Shown: piece by piece, positions 39,860-53,035 of the stretch | Numbering within the stretch: position 1 is the first letter of the stretch | Layout of the letters: each line of letters begins with the position of its first letter | Source: Zygnema circumcarinatum | Lineage: Eukaryota; Streptophyta; Zygnematophyceae; Zygnematales; Zygnemataceae | DNA: 64,000 bases | Assembly: GCA_037447605.1 (NCBI GenBank) | Contig: CM074805.1 | Span: 655,090-719,089 of the forward strand | Reading direction: 5' to 3' | Notes under the pieces: model-generated | What the model was told of the DNA's origin: nothing | What the model saw: the letters and a program-made list of their open reading frames with translations, nothing else | Database searches by the model: none | Program-made: the position numbers and the translations under genes

Positions 39860-42800
39860 TTAAAGCATTTTCTCAAACTTGTCTAGTCTCTGAATGCGCT
39901 TCATCTGCGTGAAAACGTATCCCGCCATGACACCTGCACCCGACAATGGAAAGATGAGACGCAAAGGTTGGGCCAACTCCCTCTCTTTCTTTTACTATGA
40001 GGGATTCCATCTCTCAAAAGGCACGAGTTGAATCAACTAGGAGGAACTTAAGACTGTACGATCGGAGCTCCTGTCTCTCTCCTCTCCCTCCTCTCCTCCT
40101 CCTCCCTCCATGTCCATCTTCCATCTCCCTACCGCTTCCCATCCTAACATCCTCTCCCTTCCTCAATTTCTCGCTTATCTTTCCATCTCTCGCTCTCTCC
40201 CTCACCTCCCCTCCTTCCCCCCCGCCTCCTCTACCCAACCTGCCCCTGGTTGCCACGAACATAAGGCCATAGAACGCGGGAGAGAAGTCGAGAGAGGGAG
40301 AGAGTGCGACAAGAGCAGGACGGAGAAAGTGACGTCGAGGGTGGAAGGGAGGGAGAGAGGGAAGGAGAGGCCTATCTCACCTGCCAAAACAAAAGCAGAA
40401 GTGGCCGGCCCCATGACTCCTTGTCCCGAAAGCGTTACTCCAATGTTAAGCAAAGTCGCTGCAACAACCGTATTCATCGTTGCAACTTGAAGGATTCCCG
40501 CTCGCCGAGCTGACCTTTCAGCCTGAGCCAAACTCCACACAGAAACTAAGAGTCCGTTTGAAACACAATGCAATTTCTATCGCACACATTCAATTCGAAT
40601 GAAGAAATGAAGACATTTAACCAATCAAGAACCCCATTTCGTGTTTACAGGAGGTATTCTTTAGCTTCTTATCAGGGCTCGTAAAATATTGAAGAAACGA
40701 AAAGAAAGGCGAGTCCTGCATATGCACAAAACCTTTCATTGTCGGCTTCAGGGTTTGAAGTGAAGGGCTCTATCTGACCTCCAATACACGGACCCGTAAC
40801 TTCAAGTCTCCGGCCTCAAGCTGGCGGATGACGTCATCCATTCGCTGCACTCTCGTCGGCATCGCTACCGTCGCGTCACGCACCTGCGTCCTTACACCCC
40901 ATTTATTAGATCGAATTAAGCAAAAAAATAGGGCTATGCAAAGAATAGGGGCACGCGTCGCGATCAGTGGAGAGTATGGCAGACTTAGTTTGTAGCCGGA
41001 TTACAATAATCATGGTGGCATTTCTTTTTAAGTTCAGGAGATTTCCCCTTGCGCTCTCTCCATCTCACTCTCTCTCTCTCTCCCTCTCCCTCTCCCTCTC
41101 CCTCTCCCTCTCCCCCTCCCTCTCCCNNNNNNNNNNCCCTCTCCCTCTCCCTCTCCCTCTCCCTCTCCCTCTCCCTCCCTCTCCCTGGTTCCTCCTTACT
41201 TCTTCTGCCTGCTTCTGCAAGCGCTGGACAACATAGTCTTGTCCTCTTTGCGCATCGCGAACATCCAGCAGCTCCTGAAATAGAAATTGGGCAAAAAGTT
41301 ATAATGGGAAAAGTGAAGCAATGAGTAGACTTCTACAAGAAGAAGTCGAAAGAGTCAGACTGCCAAAAAACACCCTGTAACAACAGATTCAATGAGAAGG
41401 AGAAGGAGAGGGGAGGAGAAGGAGGAGGAAAGAGGATGAGGAGGAGAGAGGATGAGGAGGAGAAGGACTTCGTTGCAAGAGAGAAAAATGGGCTGTTTGG
41501 TGACAACCACTCGTTCAACCTCGTCGTTCTCAATGAAGAGTTGACTTTACGAAGTAAGTGACTTTATGATCCGAGACACCACCATACCTGTGCATAAGGA
41601 GAGGCGATTCTGGGGAAGGAGAAGTCGGGATCCAACACCTTGCCGACACCTGGCAATGCATCATAGGCTCTCTCAGAAGGAGAATGAGATCAACAAAGCA
41701 AAAAAAATTGGAAAAGGGTTGAGAAGAGACTCAGAAAAAGTTGCCTCGAGTACTGGTGAAGCTTGAGAAGAGCCTTTTTTTCTTGGAGCATCTATCACGA
41801 TAGTATATTCCTCCTTTTGCATGTGTGTTTCGGCGGAGAGAGACGCCGAGAAGCAAGCCAGAGGGAGAGGGCGCGGGAGAGTGGGAGAGAGGCAAGAGAG
41901 AGTGGAGGAAGGGAAAGGTGAGAGAGTCCCTACCTTCCAAAGTCGTAAAGGCTCGCAGAACAAAGGTGAAGGTTGCAGGAAAACGGAACGGCTGGTCCAC
42001 AGCGATAGAAAACAAATCCTGTGTGTGGAAAAACAAAATCTCATAAAATGTTCAGATTCACACATAAAATAGTTCAGCTACTTCACTTCAATCACAGTAA
42101 CTACACCCACAACCGTGTGAGCATTTCCATTACAAAAGCTGAAACTGATGAAGGTGAATGTGACAAAGACAAAGACATAACCCTAAAGCACCTACAAAAA
42201 GCCCAAAAAAAACCTTAAGAATCCACCAATCCATCGATCGGTTTAACAATGGAAACTCACCTCTCCAATAGCTGAAATTGTTGTTTTCTGGTCAGCTTGG
42301 GGTCCGGTTAAATTATTGAGAAAATATTGGATGGGGCGACGGACCTACACAAACACCAAAACAGAACCAAACCAAAACAACAAAAATTAAACGTTTTCTC
42401 CAATGCCCTTTTGTCATCATGCTCAGTTTTTCCATGTAGGGCTAGTTGTCACGTCACAGTTCGGATATAGGGGATATAAGGCTATAGGGGCACAGAGGTG
42501 CTGTGATGCAGAACAGAAGTAATAACAGAACGAGCAACACATAGAAAGGAGAAGCTGAAGGCGGCCGGTAGGCGAGAATGAAAGAGAGTGGTAAGTAAGC
42601 ATGCGGAGGAAAGGAGAGAAACGAGAGAGAGAAAGGGAGGGAGAAAGCGGACAAGGGAGAGAGAGAAAGTTACGCACTGAATTCATGTCGCCAGTGGGTA
42701 CGAGTGCTCCAAGATCAACCAACGAGTCGATCACCTAAAGAATCAAACAAGATATAGAAATAACAAGATATAGAAAGAAAATAACAAGAAAAACAAAGAC

Positions 42801-45800
42801 ATAGAAGCACAATATGCGAATGAATGGCCAAAAGAAAGCGGAGCAAGAGGAAAATTCGGAGCATGAAAAGTTTTCAGATAGTGAGGTGGGCATTCCGATG
42901 CGGACCTTCTTCGAATCCTTCTCGTAGACAGCATAGAACATCTCCAAAAGTTTGTCCTTAGTGAACGATTTGATTTCCCCCATCATTCCGAAGTCGTAGT
43001 AAATGATCGAATTGTCGCGATCCACCGCCAGATTTCCGGGGTGCGGATCCGCATGAAAAAATCCAGTCTTCAAAATCTGAAAAATACTCCAAAACAATCG
43101 AAAACCGAGTTCAGTTCAAATTTCCACCCTGAAATTTCAACAATCTTATTCTTCTAGAAAACAGACTTCCCTCTCAGAGAACCTCAACATGGTTTTTATA
43201 ACATGCTAATGAAGTCCTTCCAGCGATTTTTTGTATTTGAAGAAGAAGCAGGTCAGACCTGGATAAGGTACGCCTCGATCGCATGCTGTGCCACCAAAGC
43301 TCGGTTTAAGCCCAAACTGTCAAGATTCTCCACATCGCTAATTTTCACTCCTGCTCCAACAACCGGCAACAATACCACAGAATTAGAGTCTCCAATGTGA
43401 CGAGGGAGACTGGAGAGTTGGGGACATGGATGGCTGGGGGAGAGAAAGGAGGACATTTGGTAGCTTCTGACGGAAACATGAAATATAATTACCCAATCTA
43501 GAAAAAAATCGGGACAAAGCCACCTAAAGCTGAAGCTCAGGAGGAAAACAAGCAGAAATCAACAGATATTCAAGTAAGTTACACACTCTTCTTTCTCACA
43601 CTCAAGTCAATTGAGTTTTTCCTCTCCATCCTTCTCTCTCCCTCTCATCCTCTCACTCGCTTTCTGTTCTTCCTATCGTCTTCTCTTTTCGGTCTCTCTT
43701 TCTCTCCCTCTCACTCCCTCTCCCTCAATTCTCTCCTTCTCTCTCTCACAATCCAACCGATGCATTCAGGCCTCGGACACTGTCGTTTGAGTTCTTCTAG
43801 AAGTTTACCCAAATCAAAGAAGCAGCCATCAACATGGGAGGGGGAGGGGAGGGGAAGGGAGGAGGGGGGGAAGGGGGGAGGGGGAGTTCTCCCCTCTCCC
43901 TCCCCCTTCCTACCCTCCCGAATGCGCATACAATGCCATGGTTGAAGACTGACAAAAAAGAGATTTTTGAAGCAGCACTGTGTTCACCCAATAAACCAAA
44001 TAGCCTACACTGCATCTGCCCTCGGGAAAAGGCAAATTAAACAAAATGATCAAAAACACACCTGGACAGTATTCCATAGTCAGCACTCGGCGAGAGGTGT
44101 AGTCCCAGTACACTTTCGGAACTCGAACCCACGGATACTTCCGGAAATCCATCCGAAACCGATCCGAATTCCGGCCTTCATTGATATAGTCAATTTCCTG
44201 ATAAAGAACACTGCACAGATGACAAGGAGAGGCAAAACAATTAACTGCTCTACTCCAAAAATACAGAAGGAGGGTCCTTTTGCGATCACAACGATACGTG
44301 AGATCTATTGATTCTGCGTAAGGATGACTAAATTGAGTCTTTCTGCGACCAAACATTGGTCACGAAGTGAATCGTTCAATTCCAGAGAACTTCTGCTGTC
44401 TTCAGATAACCATATGACTAACTAGTTAGTCTATGTGACTAACTTTACGAAAATTCCGTCGACTTACGTTGCACATTCTTCATATATGCCGTTCCAATCA
44501 CGAGTTGGCCCCCCCAGTGTTTCACTCTTTTGGAAGTAATCGGCAATGATCTTCAGGTTTCCTGCTCACCATAAAGGGGATAGGACACAAGGGGGAGAGA
44601 GGTGGCGAAGGAGTCGACAACTGGGAGGGAGAGGAGGAATGGTGGAGAGGAACAGGCAGGGATGGGTAAACAAAAGGACAAACGAGAAAGAGGGAGAATT
44701 GAGAGCGAGAATGCCCACCAACATATATCTGACTGTCATGATCAGGCGAAACAAGGCCAAATTGAATACTCACCTAAATCGATATCGAAGAGTTCCTTCA
44801 GACCGGGTCGCTGCACCTTCACAACCACTCTCTCTCCGTTGTACAGGATTGCTCGATGTACCTGTCCCTCTCCATTTCCCCTACTTCTCAGCAACAAAAT
44901 GGCGCTAGCAACGTATAGAGTCGACTTTCTATAAACGAAGAAAAGTTCAACGAACCCAAATCTGCCTTCCCTCGTACACTTGCAGAAAAAAAACATTCGA
45001 GTTCCACAATCCGGCCGACAACCATAGAACAAAACATGCTTCAAGCCTGAAATACAACATGTGGTAAAAAGTCAAAATTCTCCCTTTACCTGGCCGAGGC
45101 TGGCAGCCGCAATAGGCTGTCGCTCAAATTCGGCAAAAATGACATCAATTGGTGCCCCCAACTCCTTCTCTATCAAAGCAATCGACTTATCCGGAGTGAA
45201 CGCGGGAACGCGATCCTAAAAAGACGATAAAAATTTCAACACAACAGCAGTCAAGAGCAGTTAGAAAAGCACAGAGAACGACGATGGAGCTCGATCCAAT
45301 TAGCACACACTTGACTAGTAGATAGCTCGGTTGAAAACAGCGAAAGAGAGAAGCAGAGAAAACGACATGGAAGAGTCGACAGCTACAAGGGTCGTAAGAA
45401 CACACCTGCAGCTCAGCTAATTCCTCTACAAATTCTATGGGCAGAAGATCAGAGCGTGAGGAAGACAATTGGCCCAATTTGATAAAGGTGGGGCCCAACT
45501 GAAGGATTGACTCTCGCACCCATGCAGCAATTCCACGCCGTCTCTTTTTCTGTACCACTTTCCACAGGCGGGAAAGTAGAAAGTCAATACAAAGTTCCTA
45601 AAAACCACTTTTTAAATTGATCAACTGTGTTCTTTAGGTGCAAATTCATTAAGCGTAAGGCAGACGTGGAGGACGTTGACATCTCTGAAGGCGGCATAGG
45701 CGAGTCAAGCAAGGTAAAAAATTAAAGACTACCACTGAGAGCTTAACCTTCGGTCACAAAGGACGCAAAAACAAAGTGTGAAGCAAGCTGCAGGAAATCA

Positions 45801-46843
45801 GAGCGCTACTGCAATTTCATTTATTATCATCAATTAGTATTTGCCATGTTGCTATTGCCAAACCAAAGCATTCTGTACCGTCCATGCATTTAATGGTTTA
45901 TTCAACTACCAGAACGGAGCGTGCTTGAAATTATCCTACACATTTATATTGCCAACTCCAGGATCACGTATGTCCAGTTCCAGAATGACTGTGGTTTACA
46001 TGTGCCTTTGCCAAAAAACAAACTATCTGACAAAGGTCTCTTATTCTCGCGTCAAAAGAAGTCTTGATCCCAATAACTAGAATGAAGTTAAAACCGAAAG
46101 AGGGGGACCCAAAATGAAAAGATTTTTACAAATCTCACCTGCCTTTCCTCTGAGAAGCCCCCGACATAGCTCCACTTAGCATCCAATAAAAACAGCCGAG
46201 CCCTCAAAAGAAGCACGAAGCTCCATATGTCAATTGTTCTTTCTGTCTTATTGTAGTCGTCTTTCGCCCACTTAAACGCTGCATCAGAGGGCAACACCCT
46301 CAGCATCCTCTCCATTGGCTCCAACTTTGGAGGCGCCGTTAACCTTGTTGGAACCTCCTTTACATTCGGCGTTTTTGACAAACCAGAGGAGCTTTGGCCC
46401 AGCTTGCTTGCACTCAATGGCATCGCCACAGACTTGACAAGCGCATTTCCTGCTCCGTTCACCGTTCGTTCCACAGTCATTCCAGATCGGCCATTTGCAG
46501 CCATGCCAGAGAGAGCTGAGCCATTTTTTCCATTCGAAACTGTATCAATAGCAGCGGCCCCAGCCGCTCCATTCTGTCCCCGTAGATTCTTCAGAGCAAC
46601 TTCAATAGGTACAACCCGAGATGTGCTCCCGTTTCCATTCGAACCTGCTGCCGGACCCGGTCTTCCCCCCACTCCAGGAACACGAGGGGGAGAAGCTACA
46701 CATGTAACCCTAAGTCTGTCATAATCCCTACCAAGATCAGCCAGCAGTTGTGTTCCCATCCCCCTGGTCGACAGAGAGGAGGCGCTCCGAGCCCGCAGCC
46801 CGTCATACAAAGGAAGCACTCCCGACTGTGTGGCGGCAGCCAT
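39860..46843 (-). CDS. ABC1K atypical protein kinase (UbiB/ADCK family), plastid type
   Basis: ABC1 kinases of plastids regulate prenylquinone metabolism and plastoglobules or envelope. Sixteen exons: 46843-46139, 45549-45406, 45215-45090, 44861-44774, 44561-44468, 44210-44062, 43350-43259, 43076-42906, 42734-42678, 42344-42261, 42018-41934, 41649-41588, 41274-41200, 40883-40779, 40522-40381, 39933-39860. All phases agree; the product has 750 residues. The first 200 residues are low-complexity Ser/Gly/Ala and probably include a transit peptide. Family motifs: KxGQ in FIKLGQ, the Ala-rich AAASLGQVH in place of a Gly-rich loop, VVVKVQRPG with the ATP-site Lys, ECAT...YQEIDYINEGRN, FHADPHPGN, and the metal-binding YYDFGMMG. 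The C-terminus has two hydrophobic stretches (TVVAATLLNIGVTL and TSAFVLAGVMAGYVF). Exon 8 ends at an atypical GTCCGC donor. Subfamily (ABC1K1 to K8) not assigned. Confidence 0.9.
41127..41136. other. Assembly gap (10 N) in an ABC1K intron
   Basis: Ten Ns interrupt a CTCCCT microsatellite (about 41050-41190) in the intron between exons 13 and 14. Confidence 0.95.
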
Positions 46844-47094
46844 GGTCCGGACAGATGCAGAATATTAAGCTGCAACTATCGGTTTGAAGTTACCGTTGAT
46901 GAGAGAGAGGGCGCCCAGAGGAGAGAGGAAAAACCCTGAAACATGAGCGTGGTTCCGGAGACCTTAATTTCTGTCTGAAGGGGAAATTGGGGAGGCCATC
47001 AGCACAGGTCTTGGAAGCTCAGGGGAGCCCACGTGGCTCCACCAAATGGTGCCACATGTCATCCAGTACGTGAAGGAGAGCAGCCCATGTCCAA

Positions 47095-47222
47095 GTACGG
47101 AACTGGCGTGTCGTGGCCTCCTGTGATTGGCTGCTGAACTGTACGAAGCCTTGACCTTGTACGAAACTGGCGTGTTATGTCAGACTGTGATTGGCTGCGA
47201 GACTGTACGGAGTCTTGACCTT
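47095..47222. repeat. Two tandem copies of a 64-bp repeat
   Basis: GTACGGAACTGGCGTGT at 47095 and GTACGAAACTGGCGTGT at 47159 begin two units. Each continues through CTGTGATTGGCTGC and ACTGTACG to CTTGACCTT. It lies in the intergenic region 250-380 bp upstream of the ABC1K start. Confidence 0.7.
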
Positions 47223-47304
47223 GCTTTCGGGCTCGAGTTGACATACCGTATCGCCATATCTCCACATCTCCATATCGCCGTATCGCCGTACCGAAGTTCT
47301 ACCA

Positions 47305-48010
47305 GAGAAAGGCGTCGTCTGCAGACATTGTTCAGCTCGTTATGCGGACAATGACTCGCATGTTCCCCAAAGGGGTGGGACCTTCTCGCTAGACGGGCAG
47401 GTTGTCGCTGTTTAACTCAATGCTGAACGGGACGGTGAAACGGTTTCTATGCTGCTGCACCTGTCGCTCAACTCTGCGCATTGACATACAGTAGCTTGCT
47501 TACCATATTCTCCGACACTCACGAACAGCGTGCAAGGCAGCTAAAGTTGCTGGCCGTTGAAACAAATTCCACTTCTGCTTCGCCGAATGTACGGTCAGTT
47601 CCGTGAGAGACTGCACCGGCCAGACGTCTCTTCCCACCTCCAGCCCCTCGACGACGGGACGCGGGATACATGCGGGTTACATGTCTAAGTTGAAGTTACA
47701 GTTACATTCATGGGGCACATGCAACTGAGGAGCCAGTTGGCTCGATTCTTTTGCCGCCCCGGCAGCGTGCCGGCAGGCCAGCCTGTTACACGTGTACAAT
47801 GTCGGCAGGAAATGATTTCATCGTACGGCCGTGCTTGGTACCGTTGACCCAGAAAACGGGGGATTCTGACCTTAGGGAGGATTCTGATGAAGTAACTCTG
47901 TCTTTATCGAGGTTTTTAGTCGAAGAGCGTGACTTTACCGCGCTGGACTGGACGGCAGATACGGTACCATACGGACGTCGTTTTTCGTCTTTTTTCGTTT
48001 TTAGTAGTAT
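47305..48010. repeat. Dispersed repeat, copy A (uninterrupted)
   Basis: Segments 47307-47450 and 47564-47990 match 53036-53185 and 55156-55520 in the same order and orientation. Landmarks are GGCGTCGTCTGCAGACATTG, GAAACGGTTTCTATG, and TTGGTACCGTTGACCC with AACGGGGGA. No coding capacity is visible. It is the uninterrupted counterpart of copy B. Confidence 0.75.
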
Positions 48011-48398
48011 TTCTCCCACGGTACGGACGAACTATTGTGTCGGACATGCCCCAGAATTGACTTGCAGTGCCCAGCAGGCTCAATACGATACGACATTTTG
48101 CAATGAGATACGATACAATACTGCATTCTAAAATGCGATACGATACGATATGAGTACGATATGATACGATACGAGGCAGGACAGCCTCGTATTGGACCTT
48201 GGATCCGGAAAAGACACGACGCCATGGCGGCGGGATCCCGGAGGCGGGCGGGCAGGAGGGAGGCTGGCGAGTGGCGAGGGGCGGCGGGAGACGCAGGGCC
48301 CTGCAATGCGAGTCTGCCGCTGTAGAGGGGAGGGAGGGATGGAGGGAGGGAAAGAAGGTTTCTGAGGCAGTGTGCTGTGTGCTCTTCATGACTCTGCG
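48011..48398 (+). promoter_or_regulatory. 5' flank of the glycosyltransferase gene with GATAC repeats
   Basis: An imperfect GATAC/GATACGATAC microsatellite occupies about 48085-48172, followed by a GC-rich leader (48220-48340). Upstream short ORFs on the other strand have no support. Confidence 0.4.
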
Positions 48399-51300
48399 AT
48401 GACTGAAACGACACCTGCAGCGCAGGGAATGCAGGAAAATGGAAGCTGGCCATGGCGGAAGGCCATATTGCTCGTCTTTATTACGGCTACTGTTCTGTGC
48501 CAGACGGTTTTTTTCATAGTGAAGCCTTTGGATTCCGTCCCGAAGGAGAAAAATGCTTACTTTACTGTTCTATGTGGGAACAGCAGGAGGGACGCAACCC
48601 TAGTCCTTGTTCGCTCGCTCGTTCAGACGGGAACACGCCATGACATTGTTGTGCGAGCCATGGGGGTAACAAAGGGCACCATTGACAGGCTGAGGCGCCT
48701 AGGAGCCAAGGTGGACGTTGTCAGGAAGCAGACTGCGCTTCCGGACAATGAGGCAGGAGCAAAAAACTCATTAAAGTACAATTACTGCAGGTAATTTTCT
48801 GGATAAACTTGCCCTGTGTAGGTTTCAAGAGGCTTTGGATTGGTTGTCGGATGCGCAATGCGAGTTTTGAACTGTAAACGGGCGAAGAAGACGTGAGAAT
48901 GAAGGCTTTCGCCATAGACATATTGAACATTGCAATCAGGCTGCAGGCTTTAGTGCCAAAAAACTCAAGTTTTCGCTCACTCCCTCTGATTAGCTGGTTA
49001 GCTGATGGCAGCATTGCTATGGTGCCACACACGCAGGTGCCATTTTGAAGGAATTCTGTATCCTGTAACTTATTCGAAGTCCTTGTTTTGGAGCACGCAG
49101 GTTTTTGAAGCTGGCAGCATGGAGTATGGTAAATTATAGTAAGGTCGTCTACTTGGATAATGACATCCTTCCTCTCAGCAATATTGACGAGCTCTTTTTG
49201 CGGTCGAGGCTTGCAGCCACCCCTGAGGTGCTCTCACCGGACAGGTTTAACGGTGGCGTTATTGTCCTAGAACCCAATTTTGCAACTTACCAAGATATGC
49301 TAACGAAGGTAAAAAGACGCACACCTTACAGTACAAGAGATCCGGAAGGGGCGAAGCGCATTGTATGTCTGGATGCTGCTAGACATCGTGCTTCCATATC
49401 TTGTCAAATTCATGGTCGCTACTTCCTTTCCTTTCCTTTCGCTAATCTTTCGCCGACAAAAATGAAATCGAGGAAGTCTGCTTGTCATCGAACTTGAGAT
49501 TCAGACCGTTAACTATGTGATTGGGTTAAGTGGTCAAAGGATTTCCAATGATAACAGCTACTTTCTACTTCACAGTCACCTTATTGAGTGTGTATTAAGT
49601 CTGTGCAAGCATAACATGTGTTTAGTTGATTAAAGGATTGGATTGGCCCGGTTAAATCAGCACACGACTTGGACTTCGACCGCTGCTGCCTTTTATTGAC
49701 ACCTGTATAAGCCTCATGCTCCTTTTACGCTAAACATATTGACTCCTCTAGACTGGTGCACGGAACATTCCTGTGTATGATTTAAAATGTCAAGTGCTTA
49801 GTCTAAAAGTGGTTTCCAGGAGTGCACTGAGCAGCTCAACGATAGCGTTAACCGGTGTACTGAATCCTCTTGAGGCAATGGAATTGACAGCTAACTTCAA
49901 ACCTTACCGACAACGTGGATGAGTTCTTAAATAACTACTTCGCCTCCTGGAAATACGGAGGGAAGAATGCGAAGCTGGACCACATGTACAATGCCATGGT
50001 CTCATTGGCCATTGCACCCGGATGGAAGACCTCTTTAGAACCAAATGTGAAGGTTCTGCATTTTCCAGGCACTGTAAAGCCCTGGACTAAGGTTAATGGT
50101 GAGGTACGGTTTGCAAATCCTTCCTCAACACAGGAAAACTGGTGCAATGTCGCTTACGCTTATGCTGTCCTTGCCTGATGGTTACTGCAGTACGTAGACC
50201 AACCTGCATAGTTGCGTAGGAGGCTCTGAATTTTTCTGGCACACGACAAGATCGTGAAATGACCCTTCACCCTCATTGGCCTTTTTGACGATTGTTTAGT
50301 GATTCGGAGGGGCTTAACATGCATGCTGATGGATGTTTCTTCAAGTTCAACACTCATCGAGATCGGGTGTGAATGGTTGCAGTTTCCTACAAAACAGCGG
50401 TACGATATTCTTTGGTGGCAGGCATATGACGATATGCAAAAAGCACTGGCACCAGCCACCCTAGGCTCATCAGAAAATCAATCCTTATCTACTCGGCAAT
50501 CGCCGGAATGCAATTTTCAATTTATGGCATATACCAGGCAAGAATCCTGCTTCATGTCCGTAGTCTGTGTCTCTCTGTGTCTCTCTGTTGTTAATGGCGG
50601 CATGCGTAAAGGGCCCTTCTGGTGGGGATGACAAGAGTTGTGCGATCAAGTTCAAGTCTGTCTGCAGTAAGTTCTATAGTTAGAGTGAGAAAAGGGTTTG
50701 TCATCAGGTCTGCGGTACAGGAAGGAGGTTCCACCTGTTACATGCTGCATCTTCCTTATTCAGGGAGACCAGTTTCATATCATGAAGGTTTAGATATCAC
50801 CTTCAAGTTCTGGGTTGGAAAGTCCTCCCTCAGCAAGGTTTGATACTATTATGTTTTGCCTTTTTTCAAGTCGGTTAAGGCAAGAACATGTTTTTTAATC
50901 CTCGTCTGTTGTGTTGCGCAGGGGAACTATTGTGACTGGAAAGCTGAGTGTTGTTATGAATGTTTTCAACCGTTTAGATTCAGCAAAGACTCTCATAAAA
51001 TGGTATGCTAAACTGAGTTTCGTCCACAAAATTTACATTGTCTGGGGGAATCCTTCTATCCTGCCTCTCCATAGCTCTTCCTATAATGTCAAAAAACCCA
51101 TTGAGACCCTTTATTCTGGTATCGACAGCCTGAATGACCGCTTCAGACCCATTGAGACATTGGAGACTGAGGCAGTCCTTATTTGTGACGACGATATTGA
51201 AGTACAGGCAGGTGCACTTAAGCTAGCCCTAAAGGTATGGGGGGAAAACCCATATCGCCTTGTGGGCTTCTACCCTCGAGCACATTATCGGCAGCCGGAT

Positions 51301-52669
51301 ACTAAGAAGCTGGTCTATGTTGTCAGTCCAAGAAAGGAATACTCCATAGTGCTCACCAAAATGTTCATAATGCATGCGGACTTTCTGCGAGCGTACACAT
51401 GCTACACTCCTAAAGCCATGAGGGACTTCGTGGAGACAAACAAAAACTGCGAGGACATAGTCATGAACAACATGGTTTCTCATCTCTCAGGCCTTCCGCC
51501 CCTCTTGGTTCAAGATGAAGGAAAAATTGACACCGGTTTGTATTCCGGGCTGCATGCTCGCACCAAGCATGGTTTGGAAAGGTGCGTAATGATTCATTGA
51601 AATCTTGAAACTTAAAAGCGGCTCCCTCAGCCAGTGTTACAGTCGAAAGTTGTATTTTACCATGAATTTGAATGCGAATAGGTTAAAGGCTGCTTCAGAA
51701 AACATAGACTGCTCAAACTTTCCTTCTTTCGTTCTCCAATCCTCTTTCCGCACACACCCTCTATCTCTCTTTCGCGCTTCACTCCTTTCCTCTCCTTTTC
51801 TCCTCTACTCTTCCCTCGTTTCACTTCTAAGCCCATACTCGATGTCTTGAGATTTTTACTTTCGACTGCTGCACAGAAAAGTAGTTTCCGAAGCTGTTTG
51901 TGCGCACTTGAGTCTGTAGAGAGCATTCTTTCGTGGCCCAGATAACACTTTCTAGATCTGAGTCCGTGTGGTACATGTTGCAGGAGTACATGTATGGATA
52001 ACATGGAGAACATAGTGGGCTACATGTCTTTAAAGAATACATCCGAAGTCGTCACCTTCTTTCAAAGGGAGAAAAGGTCTCATGGGAAAAGGTAAGAAGA
52101 GCGTTTGCATCCTTCATCCTGAACACTGTTTGTCGTTCACATTTTTTCTTTCTTCTTGCCCAACTCTTGATTCGGTCGATCTATTGTGCTTCTAGAATAA
52201 CCGATCGACTATCCTTAAGAGTTGTTTTGAGGTGCCTTTTTATCTTTGAGAAAGTGTGGGTGATACAGCTATCTTTGCTTACAAAAGCTGATATTGTCTT
52301 TCACTGTAATGTCCTCCGCGGTAGTGAGGGAGGAGGGGGGCAGTGAAATCGTTGCATGTTTTGAAATCTGGAGACAAAGTGAAGAGGAAAGCCCCCAGTC
52401 CATTGTATTGTAAACAGAATTAATGATTTTACATTGTGCAGCACATGTACTGTTGAGTCTATCCTCAGTTCAAATGTCGTGTCTGTCTAGTGATTGTTTC
52501 AGAATGAGCACGTGCAAGGCCAGCCACTGACAAGTGCTGGTATTCTTTCAGGATCAGTAATTGGCGCAGTTGGAGGAAATGGAAGGCTTGGAAGGAAACG
52601 CAAAAAGCGAAGAACCAAACGTCAGACAAAGCTCGGTCTAAAAAGAGAACATCGGCCTCCTTCAACTAA
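48399..52669 (+). CDS. Two-domain glycosyltransferase: GT8-like plus GT64-like (type II membrane protein)
   Basis: Predicted Golgi sugar transferase. Exons: 48399-48790, 49101-49308, 49891-50103, 50383-50537, 50708-50837, 50944-51581, 51984-52091, 52552-52669; about 653 residues. Residues 22-41 are a signal anchor (AILLVFITATVLCQTVFFIV). The GT8 (glycogenin-like) part shows TVLCGNSRRDATLVLVRSL, VVYLDNDILPLSNIDELF with the DxD at 150-152, DRFNGGVIVLEP and VLHFPGTVKPW. The GT64 (exostosin-like) part shows LSVVMNVFNR, IYIVWGNP, SLNDRFRP, CDDDIEV with the metal-binding triad near 448-450, VGFYPRAH, and NCEDIVMN. The C-terminal 40 residues are very basic. One intron (50538-50707) has a GC-AG boundary. 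The exon 6 start (50944) was chosen because it keeps the frame; the stronger acceptor at 50921 does not. Exon 4 could also begin at 50398. Two separate genes remain possible, but the phases join them without a stop. Confidence 0.78.
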
Positions 52670-53035
52670 CTGAAGGAATAAGAGCGACTTTGAGGCCATG
52701 GGACCAACCCGGTGCTTAGTCAGTCATCCGGGGACAATTCCGTGCGCGGAGGTCGCCCTTTTATGTATGTAAAACGTGGGCCATGTGGAACATGCACTCG
52801 ACACGAACGCCATGTATCCGTTTGGACCTTCACAATCTCGCTCCTACGACTGTCTGAATAACTGTCTGTTCCGCTGCAGAATCTGCTGCCCCCCACCATA
52901 TAGCCAAGTGTGCAGAACATGTTCAGGGGTGTTAAGGGGACCGAGTTCCATGTGGAGTTTGTGTCGCGTAACGTTTAGTGAGCGTACATTCTCGTCCAGA
53001 CTTGATGTGCCGCCACTCCCATGCGGTGTTGTCTA
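52670..53035. other. 3' flank of the glycosyltransferase gene
   Basis: No further gene is supported; the presumed 3'UTR lies in the first part. Confidence 0.5.
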
